From Aestuariivita sp. (GTDB lineage Bacteria > Pseudomonadota > Alphaproteobacteria > Rhodobacterales > Rhodobacteraceae): 64,000 nucleotides of DNA. The position numbers and the translations under genes were made by a program. The notes beneath the pieces were generated by a model. It saw only the letters and a program-made list of their open reading frames with translations. It was not told where the DNA came from and searched no databases. Below, in pieces: positions 8,996-18,028 of the stretch; position 1 is the stretch's first letter; each line of letters begins with the position of its first letter. The stretch spans positions 124,001 to 188,000 of the forward strand of contig JAGYKE010000004.1 of assembly GCA_018401465.1 (NCBI GenBank), written 5' to 3'.

Positions 8996-10141
8996 TCACA
9001 TGCAGTCGTCGAACAGCGCGCGGGTGTTTTCCTTCGTCATTTCGATCGGGTTGCCGCCGCAGGACGGGTCAAGAAGCGCCATTTCGGTCAACTCGTCCAG
9101 CCGGGCCGCCTCGACCCCCATGGCGGCAAGGCTCGGGGGGATCTTCAGCTCTGACCGCAGCGCCATGATCCGTTCGGCAAAGCCGTCGAACCCGCCCGCG
9201 ATGTCCAGATAGGCGGCGGCGCGCGCGATGCGGTCTTCGATGGCAGGGCGGTTGAAGGCCAGCACCATGGGCATGACCACCGCATTGGTGGTGCCGTGAT
9301 GGGTGTTGTAGACCGCGCCGACAGGGTGGCTCAGGCTGTGGATCGCCCCCAGACCTTTCTGGAAGGCGACCGCGCCCATCGCGGCGGCCGACATCATGTT
9401 GGCGCGCGCCTCGAGATCGTCGGGCGTGGCATAGGCACGGGGCAGGTTTTCCAGCACCAGCCGCATGCCTTCCAGCGCGATGCCCTGGCTCATCGGGTGG
9501 TAGAAGGGGCTGCAATAGGCCTCGAGACAATGGGCCAGCGCGTCCATCCCCGTGCCCGCGGTGATGAAGGCGGGCATGCCCACGGTGAGTTCCGGGTCGC
9601 AGATGGTGACGGCGGGCATGAGCTTGGGGTGAAAGATGATCTTCTTGCGATGCGTCGCGCTGTCGGTCAACACGCCCGCGCGCCCGACCTCGGACCCGGT
9701 GCCGGCGGTGGTGGGCACGGCCACGATGGGGGCGATGGTCGCGGGGTTGGCCCGTGTCCACCAGTCGCCGATGTCTTCCAGATCCCAGACGCTGACGGGC
9801 TGATCGACCATCAGCGCGATCATCTTGCCCAGATCGAGCGCCGATCCCCCGCCGAAGGCGACGACGCCGTCATGCCCGCCCGCGCGGTAGGCGGCCAGAC
9901 CCGCGTGCATGTTCGCCTCGGTCGGGTTGGGATCGACATCGCTGAACAGGGCGCGGCCCAGCCCCGCCGCGTCCAGAAGATCGAGCGCGCGCGCCGTGAT
10001 CGGCAGGCCCGCAAGCCCGCGGTCAGTGACCAGCAGGGGGCGCCGGATGCCCGCCGCCTTGCACTGCGCGCCCAGTTCCGAGATCCGCCCCGCGCCGAAC
10101 TTGATGGCGGTCGGATAGCTCCAGTTTGCGGTGAGTCCCAT
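8996..10141 (-). CDS. iron-containing alcohol dehydrogenase
   Basis: A 381-residue group III (iron-type) alcohol dehydrogenase. Visible family motifs are FGGGSALDLGK (NAD-binding loop), PTTAGTGSEVGRAGV, then the metal site GTGMDALAHCLEAY and the downstream SLSHPVGAVYNTHHG. The last two hold the Asp/His residues that bind Fe or Zn. It oxidises a primary alcohol to an aldehyde with NAD. It is the last gene of the - strand TRAP/ligase operon, 3 bases after the aldehyde dehydrogenase stop, so the two enzymes should act in series on one alcohol. Confidence 0.9.
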   Translation of the reverse strand: MGLTANWSYPTAIKFGAGRISELGAQCKAAGIRRPLLVTDRGLAGLPITARALDLLDAAGLGRALFSDVDPNPTEANMHAGLAAYRAGGHDGVVAFGGGSALDLGKMIALMVDQPVSVWDLEDIGDWWTRANPATIAPIVAVPTTAGTGSEVGRAGVLTDSATHRKKIIFHPKLMPAVTICDPELTVGMPAFITAGTGMDALAHCLEAYCSPFYHPMSQGIALEGMRLVLENLPRAYATPDDLEARANMMSAAAMGAVAFQKGLGAIHSLSHPVGAVYNTHHGTTNAVVMPMVLAFNRPAIEDRIARAAAYLDIAGGFDGFAERIMALRSELKIPPSLAAMGVEAARLDELTEMALLDPSCGGNPIEMTKENTRALFDDCM

Positions 10142-10144
10142 GGG

Positions 10145-11527
10145 TCAGGCCTTCTTCAGGTGGTAGGATTTGGGGCGCGTCAGCGCGTGATAGCCCAGTG
10201 CCGAGAGCGCCGCGCCGCGCCCGGTGTCCTTGCAACCGGTCCAGCACAGGGCGGGGTCGAGATAATCGCAGCGGTTCATGAAGACCGTGCCGGTCTGGAG
10301 CTGCGCCCCGATGGCGCGCGCGGCCGCCGCGTCGGCGGTCCAGATCGAGGCGGTCAGCCCGTAATCGCAGTCGTTCATCAGCGCGATTGCCTGGGCATCG
10401 TCGCGCACCGGCATGATGCCCACGACGGGGCCGAAGCTTTCCTCGCGCATTACACGCATCCCGTGGGTGACGTCGACCAGGATCTGCGGTGCCAGATAGG
10501 CCCCGCCGTCATCGGCAGGAAACGCAGCAGGGTCGATCAGCGCCCGGGCGCCCATGCCGACAGCCTCGGCGATCTGGTCGCGCACAAGCGCGGCGAAGCG
10601 CGGCTGCGCCATCGGCCCCATCGTCGTGTCGGGATCGAGCGGGTTGCCCAGTCGCTGGGCCAGCGCCCAGGCCACGGCCTTTTCGACGAAGCGGTCGAAC
10701 AGGGTCTCGTGCACATAGATGCGTTCGATGCCGCAGCAGCATTGCCCGGAATTGAACATCGCCCCGTCCATCAGCCCGTCGACCGCGGCATCAAGATCGG
10801 CATCCGCGCGCACATAGCCCGGGTCCTTGCCGCCGAGTTCCAGCCCCGTCGCGGTGAACGTGCCGGCCGCCGACCGCTCGATCGCGCGCCCGCCGCCGAC
10901 CGATCCGGTGAAATTCACGAAATCGAAGCGCCGCGCGGCGATCAGCGCCCCGGTCGTGTCGTGATCCAGGACGACGTTCTGGAAGACATCCTCGGGCACG
11001 CCCCCGGCATGCATCGCCTCCGCCAGCCGTTCGCCCGCCAGCAGGGTCTGGCTGGCATGTTTCAGCACCACCGCATTGCCCGCGATGAGCGCGGGAACGA
11101 TGGTGTTGATCGCCGTCAGATAGGGGTAATTCCACGGCGCGATGACCAGCACCAGCCCCTGGGCTTCGCGGGCGATCAGGCGGGTGAAGCGATCGCTGTC
11201 CTCGACCAGTTCGTCGGCCAGAGCCTCGGGCGCGATCCGCGCCATGTGGTCCGCGCGTTCACGCACGCCCCCGAGTTCGCCGCCATAGCGCACGGGGCGG
11301 CCCATCTGCCATGCCAGTTCGGGCACGATCCCGGATTTCATCGCTTCGAGCGCGTCGATCCCCGCCATCACGCGGGCGATGCGGTCGGACAGGGGCAGCG
11401 CGGCCCATGCGCCCTGCGCGGCCCGCGCCCGCGCGATCGCGGCCTCGGCCTCGGGCAGGGGCAGCGGCGCGCGCTCGACATAGACCGATCCATCCACGGG
11501 CGACATCAGCTTGATCATGACGATCAC
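10145..11527 (-). CDS. aldehyde dehydrogenase family protein
   Basis: A 460-residue NAD(P)-dependent aldehyde dehydrogenase. It has the cofactor motif VIAPWNYPYLTAINT (about 128-142), FTGSVGGGRAIERS (207-219), general-base Glu230 in LELGGKD, and the nucleophile in NSGQCCCG (Cys264 by the usual GQxC spacing). Three cysteines in a row at 263-265 are unusual. The ATGs at 11527 and 11518 are both possible starts. It lies between the glutamine-synthetase-like ligase and the alcohol dehydrogenase and would oxidise the aldehyde made by the latter to an acid. A small GC hairpin (11536-11552) sits in the leader between it and the ligase gene. Confidence 0.9.
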   Translation of the reverse strand: MIVMIKLMSPVDGSVYVERAPLPLPEAEAAIARARAAQGAWAALPLSDRIARVMAGIDALEAMKSGIVPELAWQMGRPVRYGGELGGVRERADHMARIAPEALADELVEDSDRFTRLIAREAQGLVLVIAPWNYPYLTAINTIVPALIAGNAVVLKHASQTLLAGERLAEAMHAGGVPEDVFQNVVLDHDTTGALIAARRFDFVNFTGSVGGGRAIERSAAGTFTATGLELGGKDPGYVRADADLDAAVDGLMDGAMFNSGQCCCGIERIYVHETLFDRFVEKAVAWALAQRLGNPLDPDTTMGPMAQPRFAALVRDQIAEAVGMGARALIDPAAFPADDGGAYLAPQILVDVTHGMRVMREESFGPVVGIMPVRDDAQAIALMNDCDYGLTASIWTADAAAARAIGAQLQTGTVFMNRCDYLDPALCWTGCKDTGRGAALSALGYHALTRPKSYHLKKA

Positions 11528-11610
11528 GTCCTTTCCGCGCCGACCCGGCGCGACTTGTGTTTTCAGGGCGTGGTGTGCGCCCCGTTCATGGGGTTACGGT
11601 GGCGGCGCGC

Positions 11611-12981
11611 TCAGCAGCGTTCAAGCAGCCGATTGCGCTCCCAGTCGGTGACAACGCGGTTCTGTTCCTCGATTTCCCAGCGTGCGGCGCGGGTATAGTG
11701 ATCCACGACCTCGTCGCCGAAAGCCGCGCGCAGCATGGCCGAGCCTGCCATCAGGTCAGCCGCCTCGCCCAGGGTCTTGGGAATTTCGCGCGCCATGCTG
11801 TTGCGGTAATTGTCGCCCGCCATTTCGGGCTCAAGCTCCATCCCCTGTTCGATCCCCGCAAGCCCCGCCGCCAACAGCGCCGCGCAGGCCATGTAGGGGT
11901 TCAGATCGGCCCCGCCGATCCGGCACTCCACCCGGATCGCCTTGCTGGCCTCGCCGCAGACGCGGAAGCCCGCGGTCCGGTTGTCGAGCGACCAGACCGC
12001 CTTGGTGGGCGCGAACATGCCCACGCAGAAGCGCTTGTAGCTGTTCACGTAAGGGGCAAGGAAGGCCGTGATCTCGCGCGCATGGGCCAGTTGGCCGGCC
12101 ATGTACTGCCGCATGAGAGCCGACATGCCATAGGGCGCGTCCGGATCGAGGAACGCCGGCTGGCCGTCAAGCGTCCAGAGCGACTGGTGCACATGGCTCG
12201 ACGAACCCGCGAAGCGGTGGTCGTATTTCGCCATGAATGTCACTGACCGGCCGACGGAATGCGCGATCTCCTTGGTGGCCTGCTTGATGATCACGTGGGA
12301 ATCCGCCGTGTTCAGCATCTCGGCGTAGCGGACATTGATTTCGACCTGCCCGGCATCGGCTTCGCCCTTGGTGTTCTCGACCGGGATGCCCGCGCCGTAA
12401 AGCCCGTTGCGCAGCGCGCGCATCAGCGGCTCTTCCTTCGAGGTCTGGAAGATGTGGTAATCCTCGTTGTAGCCCGAGATGGGCGTCAGGGCCTGCGTGC
12501 CGCCGTCGCGCAGCGCCTCGTAGCTCTGTTCGAAGATGTAGAATTCCAGTTCCGTCGCGGCCATGGGGGCGTAGCCCATCGCATGTGCGCGCGCCACCTG
12601 ACGCTTGAGGATCGCGCGCGGGGAAATCGCGATTTCTTCATGGGTGTGGTGGTCGATCAGATCGCACAGCACCAGCGCCGTGCTCTCGAGCCAGGGCACG
12701 CGACGCAGCGTGGTCAGGTCAGGCTTCATGGTGTAGTCGCCATAGCCCTTGTCCCAGCTCGTGCTGGCATAGCCCGGCACGGTGATCATCTCCATGTCGG
12801 TGGCCAAGAGATAGCTGCAGCAATGCGTTTCCTTGTACCCCGAATCGAGGAAATGGGCCGCGTGAAACCGTTTGCCCATGATCCGGCCCTGCATGTCGGG
12901 CGCGGCCACCAGGACGGTGTCGATCTCGCCCGCGTCAAAGGCGGCCTGCAACTGGTCCAGCGTCATCATTCCCTTGCCCAT
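11611..12981 (-). CDS. glutamine synthetase family protein, probable gamma-glutamyl-amine ligase
   Basis: A 456-residue glutamine-synthetase-fold enzyme. The ATP/Glu site is visible as AATELEFYIFE, then KGEADAGQVEINV, GSSSHVHQSLW, and NRTAGFRVCG followed by IRVECRIGGADLNPY. This is the single-subunit, PuuA/GlnA-like type, used in many bacteria to gamma-glutamylate amines rather than to fix ammonia. The context supports this: a TRAP importer upstream, alcohol and aldehyde dehydrogenases downstream and an N-formylglutamate-amidohydrolase-like protein in the same operon. I infer a ligase that protects the amino group of an imported amine or amino alcohol as its gamma-glutamyl derivative. The amine is unknown. 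Confidence 0.85.
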   Translation of the reverse strand: MGKGMMTLDQLQAAFDAGEIDTVLVAAPDMQGRIMGKRFHAAHFLDSGYKETHCCSYLLATDMEMITVPGYASTSWDKGYGDYTMKPDLTTLRRVPWLESTALVLCDLIDHHTHEEIAISPRAILKRQVARAHAMGYAPMAATELEFYIFEQSYEALRDGGTQALTPISGYNEDYHIFQTSKEEPLMRALRNGLYGAGIPVENTKGEADAGQVEINVRYAEMLNTADSHVIIKQATKEIAHSVGRSVTFMAKYDHRFAGSSSHVHQSLWTLDGQPAFLDPDAPYGMSALMRQYMAGQLAHAREITAFLAPYVNSYKRFCVGMFAPTKAVWSLDNRTAGFRVCGEASKAIRVECRIGGADLNPYMACAALLAAGLAGIEQGMELEPEMAGDNYRNSMAREIPKTLGEAADLMAGSAMLRAAFGDEVVDHYTRAARWEIEEQNRVVTDWERNRLLERC

Positions 12982-13038
12982 CTTCCGGCACCTTCATCCT
13001 TTGCGAAAAACACATTCCCGGTCCCGACATGCGGGGGC

Positions 13039-13065
13039 GGGCGCCGGGGGATCACCCCGGCGCCC
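13039..13065 (-). terminator. intra-operon hairpin after dctP
   Basis: GGGCGCCGGGG pairs with CCCCGGCGCCC across a 5-base loop, an 11-pair perfect stem. It starts a few bases past the dctP stop and before the ligase gene on the - strand. No T-run follows. It likely stabilises the dctP transcript end. Confidence 0.65.
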
Positions 13066-13071
13066 GAGTTG

Positions 13072-14109
13072 TCACGAATAACGATAGGGACGTCCAGCCT
13101 TGTCCATCGCGGCATTGTAGGCGCGGAAGATCTCGACCACACGGGCCTTGGTCTCGCTTTCGGCGGCGATCTCGTCCCAGAAGCCGCGCGCTGCCGTCTC
13201 GACTGTCGCCCATTCCGCATCCGGGATCGAGGTCAGTTCAAGCTTGGTGCCTTCGGTCCGCAGCCGCGCCTCGCCCGCCCAGTACCAGTGCTGGCGATAG
13301 TAGTGGGACTGCTGGAAGCAGGTCTCCATCAGGTTGCGCAGATGTTCGGGCAGTTCGTTCCAGCGGTCCTGGTTGGCGAAGAAATGGCCGATCCACGCAC
13401 CCGAGATGTTGTTGGTCAGGAAATGCGAACAGACGTCGGCCCAGCCCACTTCGTAGGCTTCGGTCATGCCGCACCATGCCACGCCATCGATCTCGCGCGT
13501 TTGCAGGGCGATTTCGACATCTTCCCACGGCACGGTGACCGGCACGACGCCGAACTGTGCAAGGAAACGGCCCGCGGTCGGGAAGGTGAAGACGCGCTTG
13601 CCCTGCAGGTCCGACAGCGACGCGATGGGCGAGGAGGTGATGAAATGGCACGGATCCCACGACCCGGCCGAGATGTGCTTCACGCCGACCTTGGCATATT
13701 CTTCGGCCCAGATTTCGTTCAGGCCCCAGTTGTTGAAGAGCGCCGGCACATCCAGCGAATAGCGGCTGGCAAAGGGGAAGTAGCCGCCGAAGACCGTCAC
13801 CTCGGTCGGGCCGGCCATGCTGTCGTCATCCGACTGCACCGCGTCGATGGTGCCGCGCTGCATGGCCTGAAACAATTCGCCCGTCGGCACCAGCTGATCG
13901 GCGAAGAACAGGTCGATCTGCATTTCGTCGCCGGCGATGGCGTTGAACAGGTCGATGGCGGGCTTTGCCACCTGCGCACCGAGGCTGGCACCCGCATAGG
14001 TCTGAAGACGCCAGCGGATCGTCGATTGCGCATGAACCGCCGGAGCAGCAAGCGCCGCCGCGCCACTCAGGGCGCCGGTGGTCAGGAACTTCCGTCTTGT
14101 CGTGGTCAT
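13072..14109 (-). CDS. dctP: TRAP transporter substrate-binding protein (DctP family)
   Basis: A 345-residue periplasmic receptor. The leader TTTRRKFLTTGALSG fits a twin-arginine-type signal, followed by a hydrophobic stretch and a VHAQS cleavage site near residue 28. The mature part begins IRWRLQTYAG and contains typical DctP blocks, such as GKRVFTFPTAGRFLAQFG and the conserved arginine region that binds a carboxylate. It captures an organic anion or zwitterion for DctQ/DctM. The ligand is not readable, though the neighbouring ligase suggests an amine-bearing compound. It lies downstream of dctM and upstream of the ligase gene. Confidence 0.9.
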   Translation of the reverse strand: MTTTRRKFLTTGALSGAAALAAPAVHAQSTIRWRLQTYAGASLGAQVAKPAIDLFNAIAGDEMQIDLFFADQLVPTGELFQAMQRGTIDAVQSDDDSMAGPTEVTVFGGYFPFASRYSLDVPALFNNWGLNEIWAEEYAKVGVKHISAGSWDPCHFITSSPIASLSDLQGKRVFTFPTAGRFLAQFGVVPVTVPWEDVEIALQTREIDGVAWCGMTEAYEVGWADVCSHFLTNNISGAWIGHFFANQDRWNELPEHLRNLMETCFQQSHYYRQHWYWAGEARLRTEGTKLELTSIPDAEWATVETAARGFWDEIAAESETKARVVEIFRAYNAAMDKAGRPYRYS

Positions 14110-14170
14110 GGATCTTTTCCTTCCGGTTGGGGTTGGTGGGTGCGGTGCGTTGGATCACACCGTCTGTTGT

Positions 14171-15496
14171 TCAGGGAAACAGCACCCCCGGCAGCCAGAG
14201 CGCGATCTGGGGAAAGACCATGATCAGCGCGAGACCGAGGATCATCACCCCCACGAAGGGAATGATCGAGCGATAGATGTCGGCAAGGCTCACCTCGCGC
14301 GGGGCCATGGCGCGCATGAGGAAGAGGTTATAGCCGAAGGGCGGGGTCATATAGGCGATCTGGCAGGTGATGGTGTAGAGAACACCATACCAGATCAGGT
14401 CGAATTCCAGCATCTTGACGATGGGCACGTAAAGCGGTGCCACGATGACAAGCATCGCCGTGTCATCAAGGAACATCCCCATCAGGATGAACGACACCTG
14501 CATCAGGATCAGGATTTCCCAGCGTCCGAGGCCCAGATCCTCGAGGAACAGCGCGCGCACGAAATCGACCGCGCGCAGCCCGTCGAACACCGCGCCGAAG
14601 GCCAGCGCGGCAAGGATGATCCACAGGAACATGCACGAAATCGCCAGTGTCATTCTGGCGCATCTTTCCAGAATGGCCCAGGTCATCCGCCCCTTGGCGA
14701 TACTGGCCGCAACCGCCGCGACCGCCCCGATGACCGAGCTTTCGACAAGCCGGGTATAGCCCAGAACGAAGGGCACCATCATCACCGCGAAAATGGCCAG
14801 CGGCATCAGGCCCGACAGAAGCAGCCGGTACTTTTCCGCGCGGCTGACCCCGGCCAGTTCATCGGGGTCGATGGCGGGGCCGAGCGACGGCGTGATGCGG
14901 CAACGCAGCCAGATGTAGAGGATGAACAGGGTCGCCAGCATCAGCCCCGGCAGCAGCCCCGCCGCCCAGAGATGCGACACCGGCTGGCGGGCGATCATGG
15001 CGTAAAGCACCAAGACGACCGAGGGCGGCACAAGAATCCCAAGGCTCGACCCCGCCTGAATGACACCGGTTACCATCAGCTTGTCGTAGCGCCGCTTGAG
15101 AAGTTCGGGCAGCGCGATGGTCGCCCCGATGGCCATGCCCGCGACCGACAGCCCGTTCATCGCCGAGATCAGCACCATCAACAGGATCGTGCCGATGGCA
15201 AGGCCGCCGGGCACCGGGCCGAACCAGACGTGGAACATGCGGTAGAGATCGTCGGCAAGGCGGCTTTCGCTCAGGACATAGCCCATGAAGATGAACATCG
15301 GCAGCGTCATCAGCGGGAACCAGTTCATCAGCTTGATGGTCTGGGCGAAGGCCAGATCATGGCCGCCCCGGTCGCCCCAGAGCGCCAGCGCGGCGACCAC
15401 AGCAACAAAGCCGATCACGCCGAACATGCGCTGGCCGGTCAGCATCACCGCCAGCATCGAGCCGAACATCAGTGCTGCGATCCACTCGTACGACAT
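14171..15496 (-). CDS. dctM: TRAP transporter large permease (DctM family)
   Basis: A 441-residue membrane protein with about 12 hydrophobic segments. The start MSYEWIAALMFG overlaps the dctQ stop by one base (TGATG). Family blocks are visible: FPLMTLPMFIFMGYVLSES, MNGLSVAGMAIGA, GSSLGILVPPSVVLVLY, and MGMFLDDTAMLVI followed by TPPFGYNLFLMRAM near the C-terminus. This is the transport subunit, coupled to an ion gradient, that accepts ligand from DctP. An upstream in-frame extension of 33 residues lies inside dctQ and is not real. Confidence 0.92.
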   Translation of the reverse strand: MSYEWIAALMFGSMLAVMLTGQRMFGVIGFVAVVAALALWGDRGGHDLAFAQTIKLMNWFPLMTLPMFIFMGYVLSESRLADDLYRMFHVWFGPVPGGLAIGTILLMVLISAMNGLSVAGMAIGATIALPELLKRRYDKLMVTGVIQAGSSLGILVPPSVVLVLYAMIARQPVSHLWAAGLLPGLMLATLFILYIWLRCRITPSLGPAIDPDELAGVSRAEKYRLLLSGLMPLAIFAVMMVPFVLGYTRLVESSVIGAVAAVAASIAKGRMTWAILERCARMTLAISCMFLWIILAALAFGAVFDGLRAVDFVRALFLEDLGLGRWEILILMQVSFILMGMFLDDTAMLVIVAPLYVPIVKMLEFDLIWYGVLYTITCQIAYMTPPFGYNLFLMRAMAPREVSLADIYRSIIPFVGVMILGLALIMVFPQIALWLPGVLFP

Positions 15497-16017
15497 CAGG
15501 GTCTGGGCTCCGCGATCAGGACACCCCGAAGCCGCGCGATGTCGCGGATCAGGAAGGCCGTGCATTGCAGGATCATCATGCCGATGCCGACGCACATCGC
15601 GATCTTGATTGGCGCCATGTAGGGGCGCCAGAGCCCCCGGCGGCGTTCACCATGTTCCAGCGCGAATTGCGTGCTTTCAATTCCACCCCAGAGCAGCACG
15701 CCCAGATAGAACAGAAGCGTGAAGATGGTGATCGCATCGACCGCCGCGCGGGTCCGGTCGCTCCAGTTGGAATAGAAGTAATCCATCCGCACCGCGGACC
15801 CCATCTGCATCGCATAGGCGCCGCCCAGCATGAAGTATCCCATCAGCAGGAACTGGGCCATCTCGTCGGTCCAGATCTGCGGCGTGAACCCGGCCCGTGC
15901 GACGACGCCCCAGCCCAGGACGGCCATAAGGACGAACAGCCCCCACATCGCCAGCCGGCCGATGCCGCGGTTGAACGCCTCGACCGCATGAACATAGGAG
16001 ATCAGGATGCGGGGCAT
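15496..16017 (-). CDS. dctQ: TRAP transporter small permease (DctQ family)
   Basis: A 173-residue membrane protein with four hydrophobic segments, typical for DctQ. The conserved block is IWTDEMAQFLLMGYFMLGGAYA, where the Asp-Glu pair is characteristic, followed by RMDYFYS. The start ATG lies within the last 16 bases of the amidohydrolase-like gene upstream, and the stop overlaps the dctM start, so the gene is translationally coupled on both sides. DctQ is the small membrane subunit that assembles with DctM. Confidence 0.88.
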   Translation of the reverse strand: MPRILISYVHAVEAFNRGIGRLAMWGLFVLMAVLGWGVVARAGFTPQIWTDEMAQFLLMGYFMLGGAYAMQMGSAVRMDYFYSNWSDRTRAAVDAITIFTLLFYLGVLLWGGIESTQFALEHGERRRGLWRPYMAPIKIAMCVGIGMMILQCTAFLIRDIARLRGVLIAEPRP

Positions 16018-16922
16018 GGCACCCCCTCGCGGCAGGCGGCGATGGCGCGGGCAAGCACCGGGGCCAGCCGGGCGGCCATCGCCTCTTGCGTGTCGGGGCG
16101 GTCGATCAGGTCGTTGCGGATTTCCAGCATCGCGTTGTCGAGCCCGTAGGGCAGCGCATGAAGCCGCAGGCTGTGGGTGACGTGATCCGCCGCCGAATAG
16201 GGCGCGTTCAGTTCCGTCACCAGACCGAGGTTCATGTCGTCGGCCGCCGCGACGATTTCGCGGGCCAGTCCGGGCATGGCATCGTGGATCACGCCGAATT
16301 CCACGGCGCGCGGCTGTCCGTGCCAGACCGGCGTGAAGGAATGGATCGTCAGCACGGCGGGTCTTTTGCCCAGCGCCAGCGCACGGGCCAACCGCGCACG
16401 CACCTGGTTGTGGAACGGCAGATACAGCCGTTCGGTGCGCAAGAGCCGTTCTGCCGCGTCGACCGCGCGGTTCATCGGAACGGGGTGGATTTCGGATTGG
16501 GCCGGGCAGGCATCGGGGCGGTCGGGGCTGCGGTTGAGATCGTAGATCAGCCGCGACAGTGGCGCCGCCACCAGTTCGGCACCGCCGAAGGCCCGTGCCA
16601 GTCCGGGGCCAAGCGCCCGCGCCAGGCCCAGCGCGCCGATATCGCTGGCCGCATGCGAGGCCAGAAGCGCCGCGCCGGCCTCCTGCCAGGGCGCCGCGAG
16701 GGCATTGGAGGCATGTTCGCACAGCAAGATGACCCCGGGCGCGCCATGGCCCGCGCCGGTGCGCCCGTCATGGTCCCAGACCGTGAGGCCACCCGACCCT
16801 TCGCCCTGATGCGCTTGCGTCGCTATGACGACCCCCTGTCTTGGCCAGCCAGCCCCGTTCCCGGGAATCCCCGGGTGACGCGGTCCGGGATCAGGCTGCA
16901 CCGCGTTCAGATTTTGTGTCAA
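16002..16922 (-). CDS. N-formylglutamate amidohydrolase family protein
   Basis: Up to 306 residues. The core from about residue 60 (GVILLCEHASNAL) shows the zinc-dependent N-formylglutamate amidohydrolase (HutG-type) pattern: the His/Glu pair in CEHASN, PLSRLIYDLNRSPDRPDA, LTIHSFTPVWHG and LEIRNDLIDRPDTQ. Known members release formate and glutamate in histidine breakdown, but no hut genes lie here. The gene heads the TRAP/ligase/dehydrogenase operon. A role in hydrolysing an N-acyl- or gamma-glutamyl-type amide is an inference. The true start is uncertain: the ATG at 16922 leaves only 22 bases to the divergent frame, and a GTG at 16832 would leave a normal promoter region. Confidence 0.82.
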   Translation of the reverse strand: MTQNLNAVQPDPGPRHPGIPGNGAGWPRQGVVIATQAHQGEGSGGLTVWDHDGRTGAGHGAPGVILLCEHASNALAAPWQEAGAALLASHAASDIGALGLARALGPGLARAFGGAELVAAPLSRLIYDLNRSPDRPDACPAQSEIHPVPMNRAVDAAERLLRTERLYLPFHNQVRARLARALALGKRPAVLTIHSFTPVWHGQPRAVEFGVIHDAMPGLAREIVAAADDMNLGLVTELNAPYSAADHVTHSLRLHALPYGLDNAMLEIRNDLIDRPDTQEAMAARLAPVLARAIAACREGVPCPAS

Positions 16923-16944
16923 GTCTGTTTCTTTTTGAAGAATT

Positions 16945-16955
16945 GTGAAACGTTC
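16945..16955. promoter_or_regulatory. candidate RpiR operator in the divergent promoter region
   Basis: The sequence TGAAACGTTCA (TGAA-3-TTCA dyad) lies in an AT-rich patch of about 50 bases between the amidohydrolase-like gene and the RpiR regulator. Short TGAA/TTCA dyads are plausible for this regulator family. Assignment is by eye only. Confidence 0.35.
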
Positions 16956-17007
16956 ATTACAGAATTGGTGGCAAGATGTTTCGCCCCCGAAGCCGGAGTT
17001 CGATCAG

Positions 17008-17874
17008 ATGTCGCTTCAGACCATGGAAGACCGCCTGCGCGCCGCCATGTCGGAATTGACCCGCGCCGAGCGGCAATTGGCCAGCCACATGCTGGGTCAT
17101 TTCCCCGTGTCAGTGCTGGGGTCGGTCGCCGATGTGGCCAAGGCCGCCGGGGTATCGGGGCCGACGGTGGTGCGGCTGGTGCGCAAGCTGGGGTATTCGG
17201 GCTATCCCGAATTCCGCGCCGCCCTGCACGAAGAGATGGGGGCGCGGCTGGCGTCACCGATCGCAAAGCACGAAAAATGGGCAGATCTGGGCCGGGTCGA
17301 TCACCCGCTCAACCGCTTTGCGACCAGCGTGATCGACAATCTGAGCCAGACGCTCGGCCAGCAGGATCTGGGCGTGTTCGATTCGGTGGCCGATGTTCTG
17401 GCGGATGGATCGCGCCCCGTGCATCTGATGGGGGGGCGGTTGACGCGCACGGTGGCGGATTACTTCGCCACGGCGCTTCATGTGATGCGCAGCGATGTGC
17501 ACCTGATGTCCAGCCTGCCCAACACATGGCCACCCGCGCTGCTGGAAATGTCGTCGCGGGACGTGGTGGTCGTGTTCGACATCCGCCGGTACGAGCCGTC
17601 GATCCAGCAATTCTCGGACATGGCGCAGGCAAGGGGGGCGGAAATCATCCTGCTGACCGATCGCTGGGTGTCGCCCTGCGCGCGCGGCGCACGCCATATC
17701 CTCACGAGCGAGATCGAGGTGCCTTCGGCCTGGGATACGGTCGTGCCGCTGATCGGTCTGGTCGAGGCGTTGTTGTCGGCCATCCAGCACCGCAACTGGC
17801 ATCAGACGCGCGAACGGCTTGACCGGATGGAAGCGTTCTATGAAGACATGCTGGTCTTCAAGCGGACGCGCTGA
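17008..17874 (+). CDS. MurR/RpiR-family transcriptional regulator
   Basis: A 288-residue regulator when started at the ATG at 17008, preceded by GGAG 10 bases upstream. A GTG at 16945 would add 21 residues but would bury the AT-rich promoter patch. The N-terminal RpiR helix-turn-helix is clear: LTRAERQLASHML, then VADVAKAAGVSGPTVVRLVRK with residues like YPEFRAAL after it. The C-terminal SIS sugar-isomerase domain (about 120-270) normally binds a phosphorylated effector. It is divergent from the TRAP/ligase operon, which it probably controls; RpiR beside TRAP genes is common in Rhodobacterales. Confidence 0.85.
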   Translation: MSLQTMEDRLRAAMSELTRAERQLASHMLGHFPVSVLGSVADVAKAAGVSGPTVVRLVRKLGYSGYPEFRAALHEEMGARLASPIAKHEKWADLGRVDHPLNRFATSVIDNLSQTLGQQDLGVFDSVADVLADGSRPVHLMGGRLTRTVADYFATALHVMRSDVHLMSSLPNTWPPALLEMSSRDVVVVFDIRRYEPSIQQFSDMAQARGAEIILLTDRWVSPCARGARHILTSEIEVPSAWDTVVPLIGLVEALLSAIQHRNWHQTRERLDRMEAFYEDMLVFKRTR

Positions 17875-18028
17875 GGGCGCTGACAAGCCGGGCTTCGTGG
17901 CCGCACCGGGCAACGCGCCGTGCTGGACAGGTTGCGCCAAGGTATCTACCAAGATCCCACCGCCATGCCATCGCCTGACCTGCGCCAGCCGGCACGGTCT
18001 GTAATCCTGCCCGGGGGGCCTTGCCGAA

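Noticed and set aside
9296-11698. An 800-codon open frame on the + strand
   Set aside because: It runs antisense across two well-recognised dehydrogenase genes; it is a high-GC mirror frame without motifs.
12259-14223. A 654-codon open frame on the + strand
   Set aside because: It is antisense to the ligase and dctP genes, with biased composition and no domains.
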